Positions 8,260-15,704 of a stretch of 64,000 nt of DNA are shown in pieces. The DNA comes from Candidatus Gastranaerophilales bacterium (GTDB taxonomy: Bacteria > Cyanobacteriota > Vampirovibrionia > Gastranaerophilales > Gastranaerophilaceae), in NCBI GenBank assembly GCA_944324405.1, contig CALUWF010000001.1:337286-401285 (forward strand), in the 5' to 3' direction. Within the stretch, counting starts at the first letter, position 1. Each line of letters starts with the position of its first letter. The notes under the pieces were generated by a model that was not told the DNA's origin, made no database searches, and was given only the letters and a program-made list of their open reading frames with translations. Position numbers and translations under genes: made by a program.

Positions 8260-8471
8260 ACTTTGTGACTACAGCTCCTCCTCTAAGGGGTCGCTTTGCT
8301 GCAATGGCGGGTTGTATTGTCTTGGAGGGATTAATCTTCAATGCGACCCGAATGAAATTTGGTCAAGTGTACTCAAACAAAGTGACCGCTATTATGCCCT
8401 TAGGATAGCAGGCGGCAACGTAAGCTTTCCAGACCGAGGAATGAGGGACACCTTGTCGGTTCGCTGTGTCC
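8260..8471 (+). repeat. Cassette 17
   Basis: Open from LCDYSSSSKGS to VRCVL then TAG; core CLGGINLQCDPNEIWSS. Edge allele TTC. Confidence 0.8.
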
Positions 8472-8518
8472 TGTAGCTTAATAAAATGTGTTTATTGTAT
8501 AGAGTAAGCTTTAAAATA

Positions 8519-8745
8519 ACTTTGTGACCACAGCTCCTCCGCCTTGGGGTCGATAAGCTGCTATCATAAAACGCTTACCTGCCTTGGTGCACAATATGAC
8601 CCGGGGTATACTTATGCCTGCTATCCGCTTGACATATGGGCACAGTGCACAAGTTCAAACGCCTGTTTGTTTTTTCAATTGGGTTTTGGGAAGCTTTTAT
8701 TAAGTTCGCGGACGCCGGGATATGCCTTTTCGGTTCGCTGTGTCC
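8519..8745 (+). repeat. Cassette 18 (twin of 23)
   Basis: Open from LCDHSSSALGS to VRCV. Differs from cassette 23 at one base in 227 (CACAGC against CACGGC). The spacers downstream of the two differ. Edge allele TTC. Confidence 0.85.
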
Positions 8746-8793
8746 GGAGGTTAAGAGAAATTGTGTTTATCTTATAAAGCAAACCCTAAATAA

Positions 8794-9005
8794 ACTTTGT
8801 GACATCAACTCCTCCGCTGCGGGGTCGCTTAGGTGCGATATACGCGTTAGTTCCTGTATTGGCTCAATGGAAAATTCATGCCGAAGTTTTGATGTCTGGA
8901 CAGGAAATGCATACGGCAGCACATATTACTATTATCATTTACAATACGGCGGATTAACAAGAGGTGTGCGTGAGCCGATTGACGCCTTTTCGGCTCGCTG
9001 TGTCC
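8794..9005 (+). repeat. Cassette 19
   Basis: Open from LCDINSSAAGS to ARCVP then TAG; core CIGSMENSCRSFDVWTG. Edge allele CTC. Confidence 0.8.
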
Positions 9006-9053
9006 CGTAGCTTAATGAAATTTGTGTTTAAGTATATGGTAAGCTTTAAAATA

Positions 9054-9265
9054 ACTTTGTGACTGGGACTCCTCCGCTTCGGGGTCGGTTGTATGCTCCT
9101 TTCACCTTACGGCTTGCAAAGGCGCTTATGGCGGGTATTGCCATGCGCATGGCATATATTCCCTTAATGGTGATGGCAGCAGCGCGTATGTGTTTGCATT
9201 AGATAACGGCAAGTGCGGTGTAAACTTTCACACAGTTAAGCGCGCCTATTCGGCTCGCTGTGTCC
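9054..9265 (+). repeat. Cassette 20
   Basis: Open from LCDWDSSASGS to ARCV; core CKGAYGGYCHAHGIYS. Edge allele CTC. Confidence 0.8.
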
Positions 9266-9312
9266 GGTATTTAGTAAAAATGTGTTTATTGTGTATAAAA
9301 AACTTTAAAATA

Positions 9313-9524
9313 ACTTTGTGACCGCGACTCCTCCTCTAAGGGGTCAATTAGATGTTACAGCGGCCCGGATTGCCTTGGCGGCGAGAATGAGCACTGTGAC
9401 CCTTTCGGTTATTGGTCAGGCAGTGCCCAATCAAGCAACGTCTATTACTATCTTCGATTTATTGACGGAGAGGTCGGGTTTAGGTCTATAACCGCAAGGG
9501 AAACCTTTTCGGCTCGCTGTGTCC
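9313..9524 (+). repeat. Cassette 21
   Basis: Open from LCDRDSSSKGS to ARCV; core CLGGENEHCDPFGYWSGS. Edge allele CTC. Confidence 0.8.
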
Positions 9525-9571
9525 GGTATTTAGTAAAAATGTGTTTATAATATGCAGAAAACTTTAAAAGT

Positions 9572-9780
9572 ACTTTGTGACAGCGACACCTCCGTTATGG
9601 GGTCGATTATGTGCAATTGGGGCCCTTCGCGCTGTAATGGAGGCCATGGGAACGTTTGCTACCCGCAAAACTATTGGACAGGCACAAATTCAGGGAGTTA
9701 TGCCTGCCTGTTTGACGAAGGGGGGCTTCGCTGTGCAAATACATACTTGCTAACGCATTGCTTTTCGGTTCGCTGTGTCC
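9572..9780 (+). repeat. Cassette 22
   Basis: Open from LCDSDTSVMGS to VRCV; core CNGGHGNVCYPQNYWTGT. Edge allele TTC. Confidence 0.8.
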
Positions 9781-9828
9781 GGTATTTAATTAAAAATGTG
9801 TTTATAGTATATGGTAAGCCTTAAAATA

Positions 9829-10055
9829 ACTTTGTGACCACGGCTCCTCCGCCTTGGGGTCGATAAGCTGCTATCATAAAACGCTTACCTGCCTTGGTGC
9901 ACAATATGACCCGGGGTATACTTATGCCTGCTATCCGCTTGACATATGGGCACAGTGCACAAGTTCAAACGCCTGTTTGTTTTTTCAATTGGGTTTTGGG
10001 AAGCTTTTATTAAGTTCGCGGACGCCGGGATATGCCTTTTCGGTTCGCTGTGTCC
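9829..10055 (+). repeat. Cassette 23 (twin of 18)
   Basis: Open from LCDHGSSALGS to VRCVL then TAG. 226 of 227 bases match cassette 18, which shows recent intra-array duplication or conversion. Edge allele TTC. Confidence 0.85.
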
Positions 10056-10103
10056 TGTAGCTTAATGAAATTGTGTTTATAATATGCAGAAAACTTTAAA
10101 AGA

Positions 10104-10321
10104 ACTTTGTGACCACGGCTCCTCCGCTTTGGGGCAGCCAAGATGTTACAGGCACAGTTCCGCATGTCCGGGAGCTATGAGCGATTGGACTAATGCACCT
10201 GTTTGCAATCCGCATGACGTATGGACAGGCCCTGCCGCATATTATTTTAGTATGGTTAACGGAAAATACGGCGGCCCGGTGCAAGCGCATGGGAGATATG
10301 CCTTTTCGGCTCGCTGTGTCC
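10104..10321 (+). repeat. Cassette 24
   Basis: Open from LCDHGSSALGQ to ARCV; core CPGAMSDWTNAPVCNPHDVW. Edge allele CTC. Last cassette of the first module. Confidence 0.8.
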
Positions 10322-10369
10322 GGTATTTAATTAAAAATGTGTTTAGTTTACAATAATATTTAAAACACA

Positions 10370-10453
10370 CCTCAGAGCGGATTGTATCAAGGTATAATCC
10401 GGAGCAGGAAAATAAACTCGTTTAAGATAGCGGCAGAAGATATACCGCTTAAG
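10370..10453 (+). ncRNA. Structured RNA element B inside the array
   Basis: Second copy. P2: CGGATTGTA (10378-10386) with TATAATCCG (10393-10401), hexaloop TCAAGG. P3: AGCGG (10429-10433) with CCGCT (10445-10449). The joiner GAGCAGG....TAAACTCGTT and the trailing TTAAG match the other copies. The P1 5' side CCTCA is present but its partner has decayed here. Cassette 25, which carries expression-site edges, starts 30 bp downstream. Confidence 0.65.
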
Positions 10454-10482
10454 TTAATAAAATCTTAAAAAAACTTTGTGAC

Positions 10483-10589
10483 TGCAACTCCTCCGCTTAG
10501 GGGTCGCTTATACGTTATGTAGTAAGCGCCGCTATCCCCTGACGTTGGCAACCGCTGCCAGCCGGTGTGCCTTTTCGGTCGCTGTGTCC
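10483..10589 (+). repeat. Cassette 25, truncated, with expression-site edges
   Basis: Only 107 bp, with an early TAG (LCDCNSSA then stop). Its 5' edge, ACTTTGTGACTGCAACTCC and on through GCTT, and its 3' edge, CGGTCGCTGTGTCCTGG, match the prepilin gene exactly. No other cassette has TGC AAC at the variable codons. Most of the core is replaced by a short GC-rich stretch with a GGCA/TGCC hairpin. It may be a deletion product, or an acceptor-like guide sequence linked to element B. Confidence 0.75.
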
Positions 10590-10644
10590 TGGTGTTTATT
10601 TTATGTGTTTTTCTATACAGTAAAGCCCTAATAAAATTGTAAGG

Positions 10645-10862
10645 ACTTTGTGACGCATACTCCTCCGCTTTGGGGTCGCCAAGGTGCCTCTACATTCAAA
10701 GCTGCTCAGGCGCACCGAATGCCTATTGCTACCCTTACGCCCATTGGACTTCTGCCCCTTGGAATACGCCCACTACACATTATTGGGACAAGCTAATGTT
10801 AAACGGCGGACTTGCTAACGACTCACAGCCCCTTACGGTGCCCTTGTCGGTTCGCTGTGTCC
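10645..10862 (+). repeat. Cassette 26
   Basis: Open from LCDAYSSALGS to VRCVL then TAG; core CSGAPNAYCYPYAHWTSA. Edge allele TTC. Confidence 0.8.
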
Positions 10863-10910
10863 TGTAGCTTAATAAAAATGTGTTTAATTATACGGTAAAC
10901 TCTTAAATAA

Positions 10911-11142
10911 ACTTTGTGACCTCTACTCCTCCGCTTTGGGATCTGCGCAGTGTTTTCTTGGCGTAGATATGTGCAAAGGTGCCCTTAGCGACGGCGGACG
11001 GCCGTATGTGTGTTACCCTCATCACCTGTGGACATGCACTTCGGCAAACGGAGGGTTTGCATGGGGAGCCTTAGACACGGGGCTATTCTTGCCTACCGCT
11101 ACAGCCTATCAGACAGGCTTTGCCTTTTCGGTCGCTGTGTCC
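10911..11142 (+). repeat. Cassette 27 (two-base edge)
   Basis: Open from LCDLYSSALGS; the 5' edge has GGATCT for GGGTCG. Two-base 3' edge allele TC, so it reads FSVAVSGI and stops. Confidence 0.8.
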
Positions 11143-11187
11143 GGTATTTAATAAAAATTGTGTTTTTATACAGTGAAGCTTTAAATT

Positions 11188-11403
11188 GACTTTGTGACAG
11201 CAACTCCTCCGCTTTGGGGTCGCCAAGGTGCCATTGCGGGGTTAACTTATGTCGTGACGCTACCGGTAAAAGTTGTTGCGCTCATGCGTATTACACGAAT
11301 ACCACTACCGAGGGCAGAGTTGCAATTTATTCCATGGAAGGAAGCAAATTAATATTAGCCAGCGCTACAGAGCTTACTCGTGCCTTATCGGTTCGCTGTG
11401 TCC
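11188..11403 (+). repeat. Cassette 28: donor or copy of the expressed variant
   Basis: Open from LCDSNSSALGS to VRCV. Bases 11200-11386 are identical to the expressed prepilin gene (2589 to 2403). Core CHCGVNLCRDATGKSCCAHA. It is also a relative of the next cassette. Edge allele TTC. Confidence 0.92.
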
Positions 11404-11449
11404 GGTATTTAATAAAAATTGTGTTTTTATACAGTGAAGCTTTAAATTG

Positions 11450-11664
11450 ACTTTGTGACGCATACTCCTCCGCTTCGGGGTCATCAAGGTGCTATTGCGG
11501 ATTTAATTTATGCCACGGTGCTATCCCAAACAGTTGTTGCGCCCATGCGTATTACACAGGCACTTTGACAGGTAATAGTGTTAAGCTTTATACCTTACAG
11601 GAGAGCCGGTTGTTATTAGCCAACGCTACAGAGCTAACTCTTGCCATTTCGGTTCGCTGTGTCC
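11450..11664 (+). repeat. Cassette 29
   Basis: Open from LCDAYSSASGS to VRCV; core CYCGFNLCHGAIPNSCCAHA. Diverged relative of cassette 28; differences affect all four bases, not only A. Edge allele TTC. Confidence 0.8.
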
Positions 11665-11713
11665 GGTATTTAATAAAAATTGTGTTTATTTTATACGGTG
11701 AAGCTTTAAAATA

Positions 11714-11946
11714 ACTTTGTGACGCCTACTCCTCCGCTTTGGGGTCGGTTCAGTGCTGGCCTTATGAGGGCAATTGCCCGGGCGCTGTTGACACTGACGG
11801 TTATACCGGACGCTGTCACCCGCATGACACGTGGACAGGCACCTATGAGTCAAATAAACGCTATTTTGTCATATTGCAAGACGGTACTTTATCTCTTGTA
11901 GGGCCGCGCTATGATAGTCGTTACGCCTTTTCGGCCCGCTGTGTCC
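11714..11946 (+). repeat. Cassette 30
   Basis: Open from LCDAYSSALGS to ARCVL then TAG; core CPGAVDTDGYTGRCHPHDTW. Edge allele CCC. Confidence 0.8.
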
Positions 11947-11992
11947 TGTAGCTTAATGAAATGTGTTTATCTATACGGTGAAGCCATAAAAT

Positions 11993-12207
11993 ACTTTGTG
12001 ACTACGACTCCTCCGCCAAGGGGTCGATGATATGTTATTGCGGGAAGGCTTCTACATGCAGAGGCACCCCCGACGGGCTTTCTCATGCCCATCATATCTG
12101 GTCAAGCAGCTCCACGGGAGGAAACTATTATACGGGTAATTTAAATTATTCTTCCATGACGGTAAGGGGTTTTGGCCCCAAATACGCCTATTCGGTTCGC
12201 TGTGTCC
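11993..12207 (+). repeat. Cassette 31
   Basis: Open from LCDYDSSAKGS to VRCVL then TAG; core CRGTPDGLSHAHHIWSSS. Edge allele TTC. Confidence 0.8.
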
Positions 12208-12253
12208 TGTAGCTTAATAAAATGTGTTTATCTATACGGTGAAGCCATAAAAT

Positions 12254-12483
12254 ACTTTGTGACATGTCCTCCTCCGCCTTGGGGTCGCCAAGGTGTCTGA
12301 ATATTCGTGTCTGTTACGGCTCTGTCGGTGATTACGGTTCCGCTGACCCTTGCCACCCTCATGATGTATGGTCAGGCACTTATTCAGGTAATATGCGCAC
12401 ATTTTTTAACCTGGCAGGGGGCAGTTGGATTCGCGCCATCGACAGTGCTACAGTGCGTTATGCCTTTTCGGCCCGCTGTGTCC
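12254..12483 (+). repeat. Cassette 32
   Basis: Open from LCDMSSSALGS to ARCV; core CYGSVGDYGSADPCHPHDVW. Edge allele CCC. Last full cassette. Confidence 0.8.
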
Positions 12484-12590
12484 GGGATTTAATAAAATGT
12501 GTTTTTTCTGTGAGATTTTAACGGCTATACAAAGGCTAAAACAACATCTTGATAATTTAGAAAAAAAACGTTAAACTTAAGTTTGGATAT

Positions 12591-12674
12591 CCTCAGAGTG
12601 CGAGAATTTACGGATTTTTGCAGAGCAGGATAACTAAACTCGTTATGAGGTAGCCTGAATAATACGGCTTAAAA
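12591..12674 (+). ncRNA. Structured RNA element C at the array tail
   Basis: Third copy. P1: CCTCA (12591-12595) with TGAGG (12646-12650), which covaries with CCTTA/TAAGG in element A. P2: TGCGAGAAT (12599-12607) with ATTTTTGCA (12614-12622), hexaloop TTACGG. P3: AGCC (12652-12655) with GGCT (12666-12669). The joiner GAGCAGG....TAAACTCGTT is retained. It is followed by a 3' cassette edge and a terminator. Confidence 0.65.
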
Positions 12675-12698
12675 AATATTTGTTCAACCCTCATAGGT

Positions 12699-12732
12699 AT
12701 GCTGCCGCCTTTTCGGTCGCTGTGTCCTGGAG
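12699..12732 (+). repeat. 3' cassette remnant with expression-site edge
   Basis: Only the end of a cassette. From 12707 to 12732 its 26 bases equal the 3' edge of the prepilin gene, including the two-base allele and the following CCTGGAG. Full cassettes continue CCGG, CCTGTAG or CCCGTAG instead. Confidence 0.8.
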
Positions 12733-12743
12733 TTTGGAAGTTT

Positions 12744-12768
12744 AAGACCTCTTTTTGAGGTCTTTTTT
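12744..12768 (+). terminator. Rho-independent terminator closing the array
   Basis: AAGACCTC (12744-12751) and GAGGTCTT (12757-12764) over a five-T loop, with a run of six T from 12763. It would end a plus-strand array or element C transcript. Confidence 0.85.
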
Positions 12769-12837
12769 AATATCAAGGCAATTTTTTCTCACAGATATAC
12801 TTTATATATATAAACCCCATTATTTTTAAGAGAGAAA

Positions 12838-15264
12838 ATGAACATAGAGCCGCTTTATATAACAAATAATATTTACAGCACAAAAGAGTCCGCCGCAACA
12901 TCAAATGTCAGCGCACAAGACCCCATTTACGCACAAAATATCGTGCAAGAAGGCGACAGTGTAAACTTTAGCAAAAACTACAAAACACGGGAGAGCAATT
13001 CTTTAAGGGAAAGTTTTGAAGAAACAAAAGAAGAACAGGGACTAATCGGAAAAGCATGGGACGGTATTAAAAATCTCTTTAATTTTAAAACAGGCTCAGA
13101 TTATGTTGAAGAAACGCTTGAAAAATATGAAAACGGCGAAATAACACAGCAAGAAGCTCAGTCGGTACTTGAAAAGTATCAAAAAGGACAGGAAATGTCC
13201 TCGGATGTTGTTTCCGATGTCACTTCAGGCATAATAGCGGTTGGCGCCGCAGCACTTGCACCCGTAACAGGCGGGGCGTCTTTACTTGTAGCAGCCGGCG
13301 CGGGCGCACTTTCAAAAACTGCAATCAAAGCAGTTGACGCTCTTGCGGGCGGAAGGGAATATGATATAAAAGATTTAGGATACGACCTTATTACAGGCTC
13401 AATCAACGGCGCAATGGCTCCCGTTTCAAACGCCCTTGGCGGCGTTGCGGGCACTGCCGTTGCAAAGACTCTGGGACTTGAATCCGTAGAGGCTGCGGCA
13501 AAATCGGCAGGGGGAGGAATAATCGCCAATTTACTGGCAAAAGGAGGGGCAAGTTACGTCGCAAAACAGGGAGCCCAAACAAGCGCAAAGACTGTTTTGT
13601 CAAGGGCTCTTTCCTACGGTGCCGATATGGCGGTCGACGGAGCTTTATCAGGTGCCGCAGACGGTTTTTCACGTGCTTTGGGAGAGGGAAGAATTGAAGA
13701 TATTAAAGATGACACCCTAAACGGCGCCTTAGGCGGACTTGTAGCTTCACCGTTAATCGGCGGGGCAATGAGATTGAGCTTTGGCGGTGCAACATCGCTT
13801 AGCGCAAAATTATTCACCGAAGCCAAAGACACACTTTCAGACACCCTTGCAGACGGCGCGCAAAACACTGTTTCAAGGGAAATAAGCCAAGCTGATAAGA
13901 TAGTTTTCACTACATTTGATGAAGCAATTGACTATTTAAACAACTCTGCAAACAAAAACGCTAAAACGGTCTTGGATGCCTATAAAAAAGCGCTTGAAAA
14001 AGGTAAAAACATATCACTTGAACAGCTTGGGGATGCAATTAATTTAATTGATAACCCGAAATACGAAGAACAAATCAGAAAATATGCGGCAGATTTAGCA
14101 AAACAATACGAAGATGAAAGCTCTATATACAATACCATAGATGAAATGTTTGAAATTTTGGGCATAAATCCGCAAATAGTATATGACGCATCACATAACA
14201 GCTACATGGCGCAAAGCGGCTACGGCTCAATAAGCGTACGCGCCAAAGGCGAAGAGTCGGTGCTTTCAAAAATAAGAAATAAAGTTTTGGAATTTAAAGA
14301 CACCTTCCCGCAAAATGAATATCAGGCTTCTTCATTAATCGGAGATGCACACGGCGTAAGGATTATTGCCGGAGTGTCAACACTTAGCGAAGATGACATC
14401 GCACAAATTATAAAAAATTCGATAAAAAATCAAGATGACACGGATTTGTTTGTAAAACACATTTTAACGGGAGAAGGTGAAATTCCCGCGCAAAAACTTG
14501 CAGAGTTTGAAGCCGTTCAAAAAGAAGTCGTTGAAAGGGCAAGAGAACTGCAAAGCGGCAAACTTGTGGAAAATTTGACTCAGGCAATTGAAGATGACAG
14601 GATAAACGTAACAGAGCTGCACAACTACTCAAGCAAAGACGGCATAACATACTTTAGCGATGTACAGGTTGATAAACTTAAGGACTCATATAAAAAATGG
14701 TATGAAAAAATGCTTGAAATAGCGCAAAACAGCCCCGAAACGTCAAATTATACAATTGTTGAAAAGAATAACTTAATTTGTCTGAAAGATAAAAACGGCT
14801 ACATTTTTAAACCCAGTATGCTTATAGAAACCGTTTCCGAAGGCGAAAAAGCAATTAAAAAGTCCGGCTACACGGCAGCACAGATGAACATAATTACAAA
14901 AGACGGCGTACAGGAAGAATTCCAATATAGAGGTGTTCTGGCGGATGAATTTTCGGAACTTGAACATCTGCACTACGACATAAAATCAAAAAAAGACACC
15001 GTCTTGGGTGCGCAATATAACGATATAAGAAATGTTTACAATAAATACAATACAGAGAAATTTGAAAATGCATACAATGCTTATTTAAGCGACACATTTA
15101 AAGCGTACAGAAAACGCGAACTCGGGCTTGCCGCAGAATTGCCGGATATAGAAAATTATCTGGGCGATATGTTGAGCGAAGATGAAATGCGCATAATTTC
15201 ACGCGAAGGACTTAAAGAACTTTACGATTTAACTCATTCGTTAGACAAAAACGCCGCAGCCTGA
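12838..15264 (+). CDS. RelA/SpoT-domain protein with glycine-rich hydrophobic N-terminal half
   Basis: 808 residues. The N-terminal 120 residues are polar. Residues about 125-300 are Ala/Gly-rich with several hydrophobic helices (SGIIAVGAAALAPVTGGAS and similar), as in membrane-inserting or translocated proteins. The C-terminal part carries RelA/SpoT nucleotidyltransferase signatures: RAKGEESVLSK (RxKxxxSxxxK, near 470), LIGDAHGVRII (near 503), SGYTAAQMNI (near 677), EEFQYRG (near 695) and ELEHLHYD (near 707). Such domains make (p)ppGpp or, in some toxins, pyrophosphorylate adenosine nucleotides or tRNA CCA ends. No hydrolase (HD) domain is visible. A small gene follows 17 bp downstream and could be its antitoxin or chaperone. 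The start has AGAGAG upstream. The domain call is my reading of motifs. Toxin activity is inference. Confidence 0.68.
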   Translation: MNIEPLYITNNIYSTKESAATSNVSAQDPIYAQNIVQEGDSVNFSKNYKTRESNSLRESFEETKEEQGLIGKAWDGIKNLFNFKTGSDYVEETLEKYENGEITQQEAQSVLEKYQKGQEMSSDVVSDVTSGIIAVGAAALAPVTGGASLLVAAGAGALSKTAIKAVDALAGGREYDIKDLGYDLITGSINGAMAPVSNALGGVAGTAVAKTLGLESVEAAAKSAGGGIIANLLAKGGASYVAKQGAQTSAKTVLSRALSYGADMAVDGALSGAADGFSRALGEGRIEDIKDDTLNGALGGLVASPLIGGAMRLSFGGATSLSAKLFTEAKDTLSDTLADGAQNTVSREISQADKIVFTTFDEAIDYLNNSANKNAKTVLDAYKKALEKGKNISLEQLGDAINLIDNPKYEEQIRKYAADLAKQYEDESSIYNTIDEMFEILGINPQIVYDASHNSYMAQSGYGSISVRAKGEESVLSKIRNKVLEFKDTFPQNEYQASSLIGDAHGVRIIAGVSTLSEDDIAQIIKNSIKNQDDTDLFVKHILTGEGEIPAQKLAEFEAVQKEVVERARELQSGKLVENLTQAIEDDRINVTELHNYSSKDGITYFSDVQVDKLKDSYKKWYEKMLEIAQNSPETSNYTIVEKNNLICLKDKNGYIFKPSMLIETVSEGEKAIKKSGYTAAQMNIITKDGVQEEFQYRGVLADEFSELEHLHYDIKSKKDTVLGAQYNDIRNVYNKYNTEKFENAYNAYLSDTFKAYRKRELGLAAELPDIENYLGDMLSEDEMRIISREGLKELYDLTHSLDKNAAA

Positions 15265-15281
15265 TAAAATAAGAAAAAGGA

Positions 15282-15698
15282 ATGATTATGAACATACAAA
15301 CATCATACAAATGTAAAAACGAAACAAATTTTTCAAAAAAAACGGCTGAAGATATGAATTTTGAACAAATACAAAAAAATGCTGTAGAAAAGCTCTACGA
15401 AAGGGCGCAGAGGGAAGTCTGCGAGTGGGGGAATTTTTCTAAAGTGAGCGAAGATTTCAGCGAAAACAACGGCGCAAAGTCTTTTAAACTCTACATTACA
15501 CCATCCCCCGACAGAAAAAAACCGACAACAAGAATTTTACAAATGAGCGTGGAAACACCGCATGGTGCAACATTTTTCAGCGCCGATATTTTAAGGGGCA
15601 CAAAAGACGACATTTTAAAATTTTTAGCGGATGAGAAAAATTTAAAACAAATTTCGGGCTATGCGGCTATGCTCTCCGAAAGATTGGACAAGGAATAA
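15282..15698 (+). CDS. Small hypothetical protein, possible partner of the RelA/SpoT-domain protein
   Basis: 138 residues from ATG 15282, or 136 from ATG 15288, which sits better behind AAAAAGGA. Soluble, with charged N- and C-terminal helices and a central strand-rich part (SFKLYITP, RILQMSVET). No signal peptide and no family recognised. It follows the upstream gene by 17 bp and precedes the hydrolase by 6 bp, so the three probably share a transcript. An antitoxin, immunity or chaperone role is only suggested by position. Confidence 0.65.
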   Translation: MIMNIQTSYKCKNETNFSKKTAEDMNFEQIQKNAVEKLYERAQREVCEWGNFSKVSEDFSENNGAKSFKLYITPSPDRKKPTTRILQMSVETPHGATFFSADILRGTKDDILKFLADEKNLKQISGYAAMLSERLDKE

Positions 15699-15704
15699 GC
15701 AGAA

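Larger units (their letters stand above)
3997..12732 (+). repeat. Silent cassette array: 32 lectin-domain cassettes plus a 3' remnant
   Basis: Direct repeats with a period of about 265 bp. Each cassette starts AAACTTTGTGAC, then two variable codons, TCCTCCGCT, a variable codon and GGGTCG. It then has 130-180 bp of divergent sequence with a common plan (two Cys, CxGA-like turn, C..HD.W, aromatic strand) and ends TTTTCGGNTCGCTGTGTCC. Thirty-one cassettes are open from LCD to RCV in the frame of the expressed prepilin. AT-rich spacers of 45-60 bp (TTTAATAAAAATGTGTTTAT type) separate them. None has its own start codon or ribosome site; apparent ATG starts arise from TATGGGTCG inside the edge. Cassettes look more GC-rich than the flanking genes. 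Layout parallels pilS/pilE of Neisseria and vls of Borrelia. Two internal structured elements divide it into modules of 24, 8 and 0 complete units. Confidence 0.9.

Noticed and set aside
11188..11403. Cassette 28 as a classical DGR template repeat
   Set aside because: A template should differ from the variable repeat at adenines; this pair has no differences over 187 bp. The comparison with cassette 29 shows changes at all bases.
3997..12483. Many ATG-started ORFs of 60-130 codons across the array (MGSLHC.., MGSISC.. and the like)
   Set aside because: Their ATG comes from TATGGGTCG or similar bases inside the cassette edge or spacer, without ribosome sites. They are pieces of cassette frames, not independent genes.
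3997..12732. CRISPR array
   Set aside because: The period is about 265 bp, repeats are edges of coding cassettes, units are open reading frames, and no cas genes are present.
3997..12732. Integron cassette array
   Set aside because: No integrase, no attC-like GTTRRRY sites with paired ends between units, and cassettes lack complete genes. The 80-nt structured elements occur only three times and not between every pair of cassettes.
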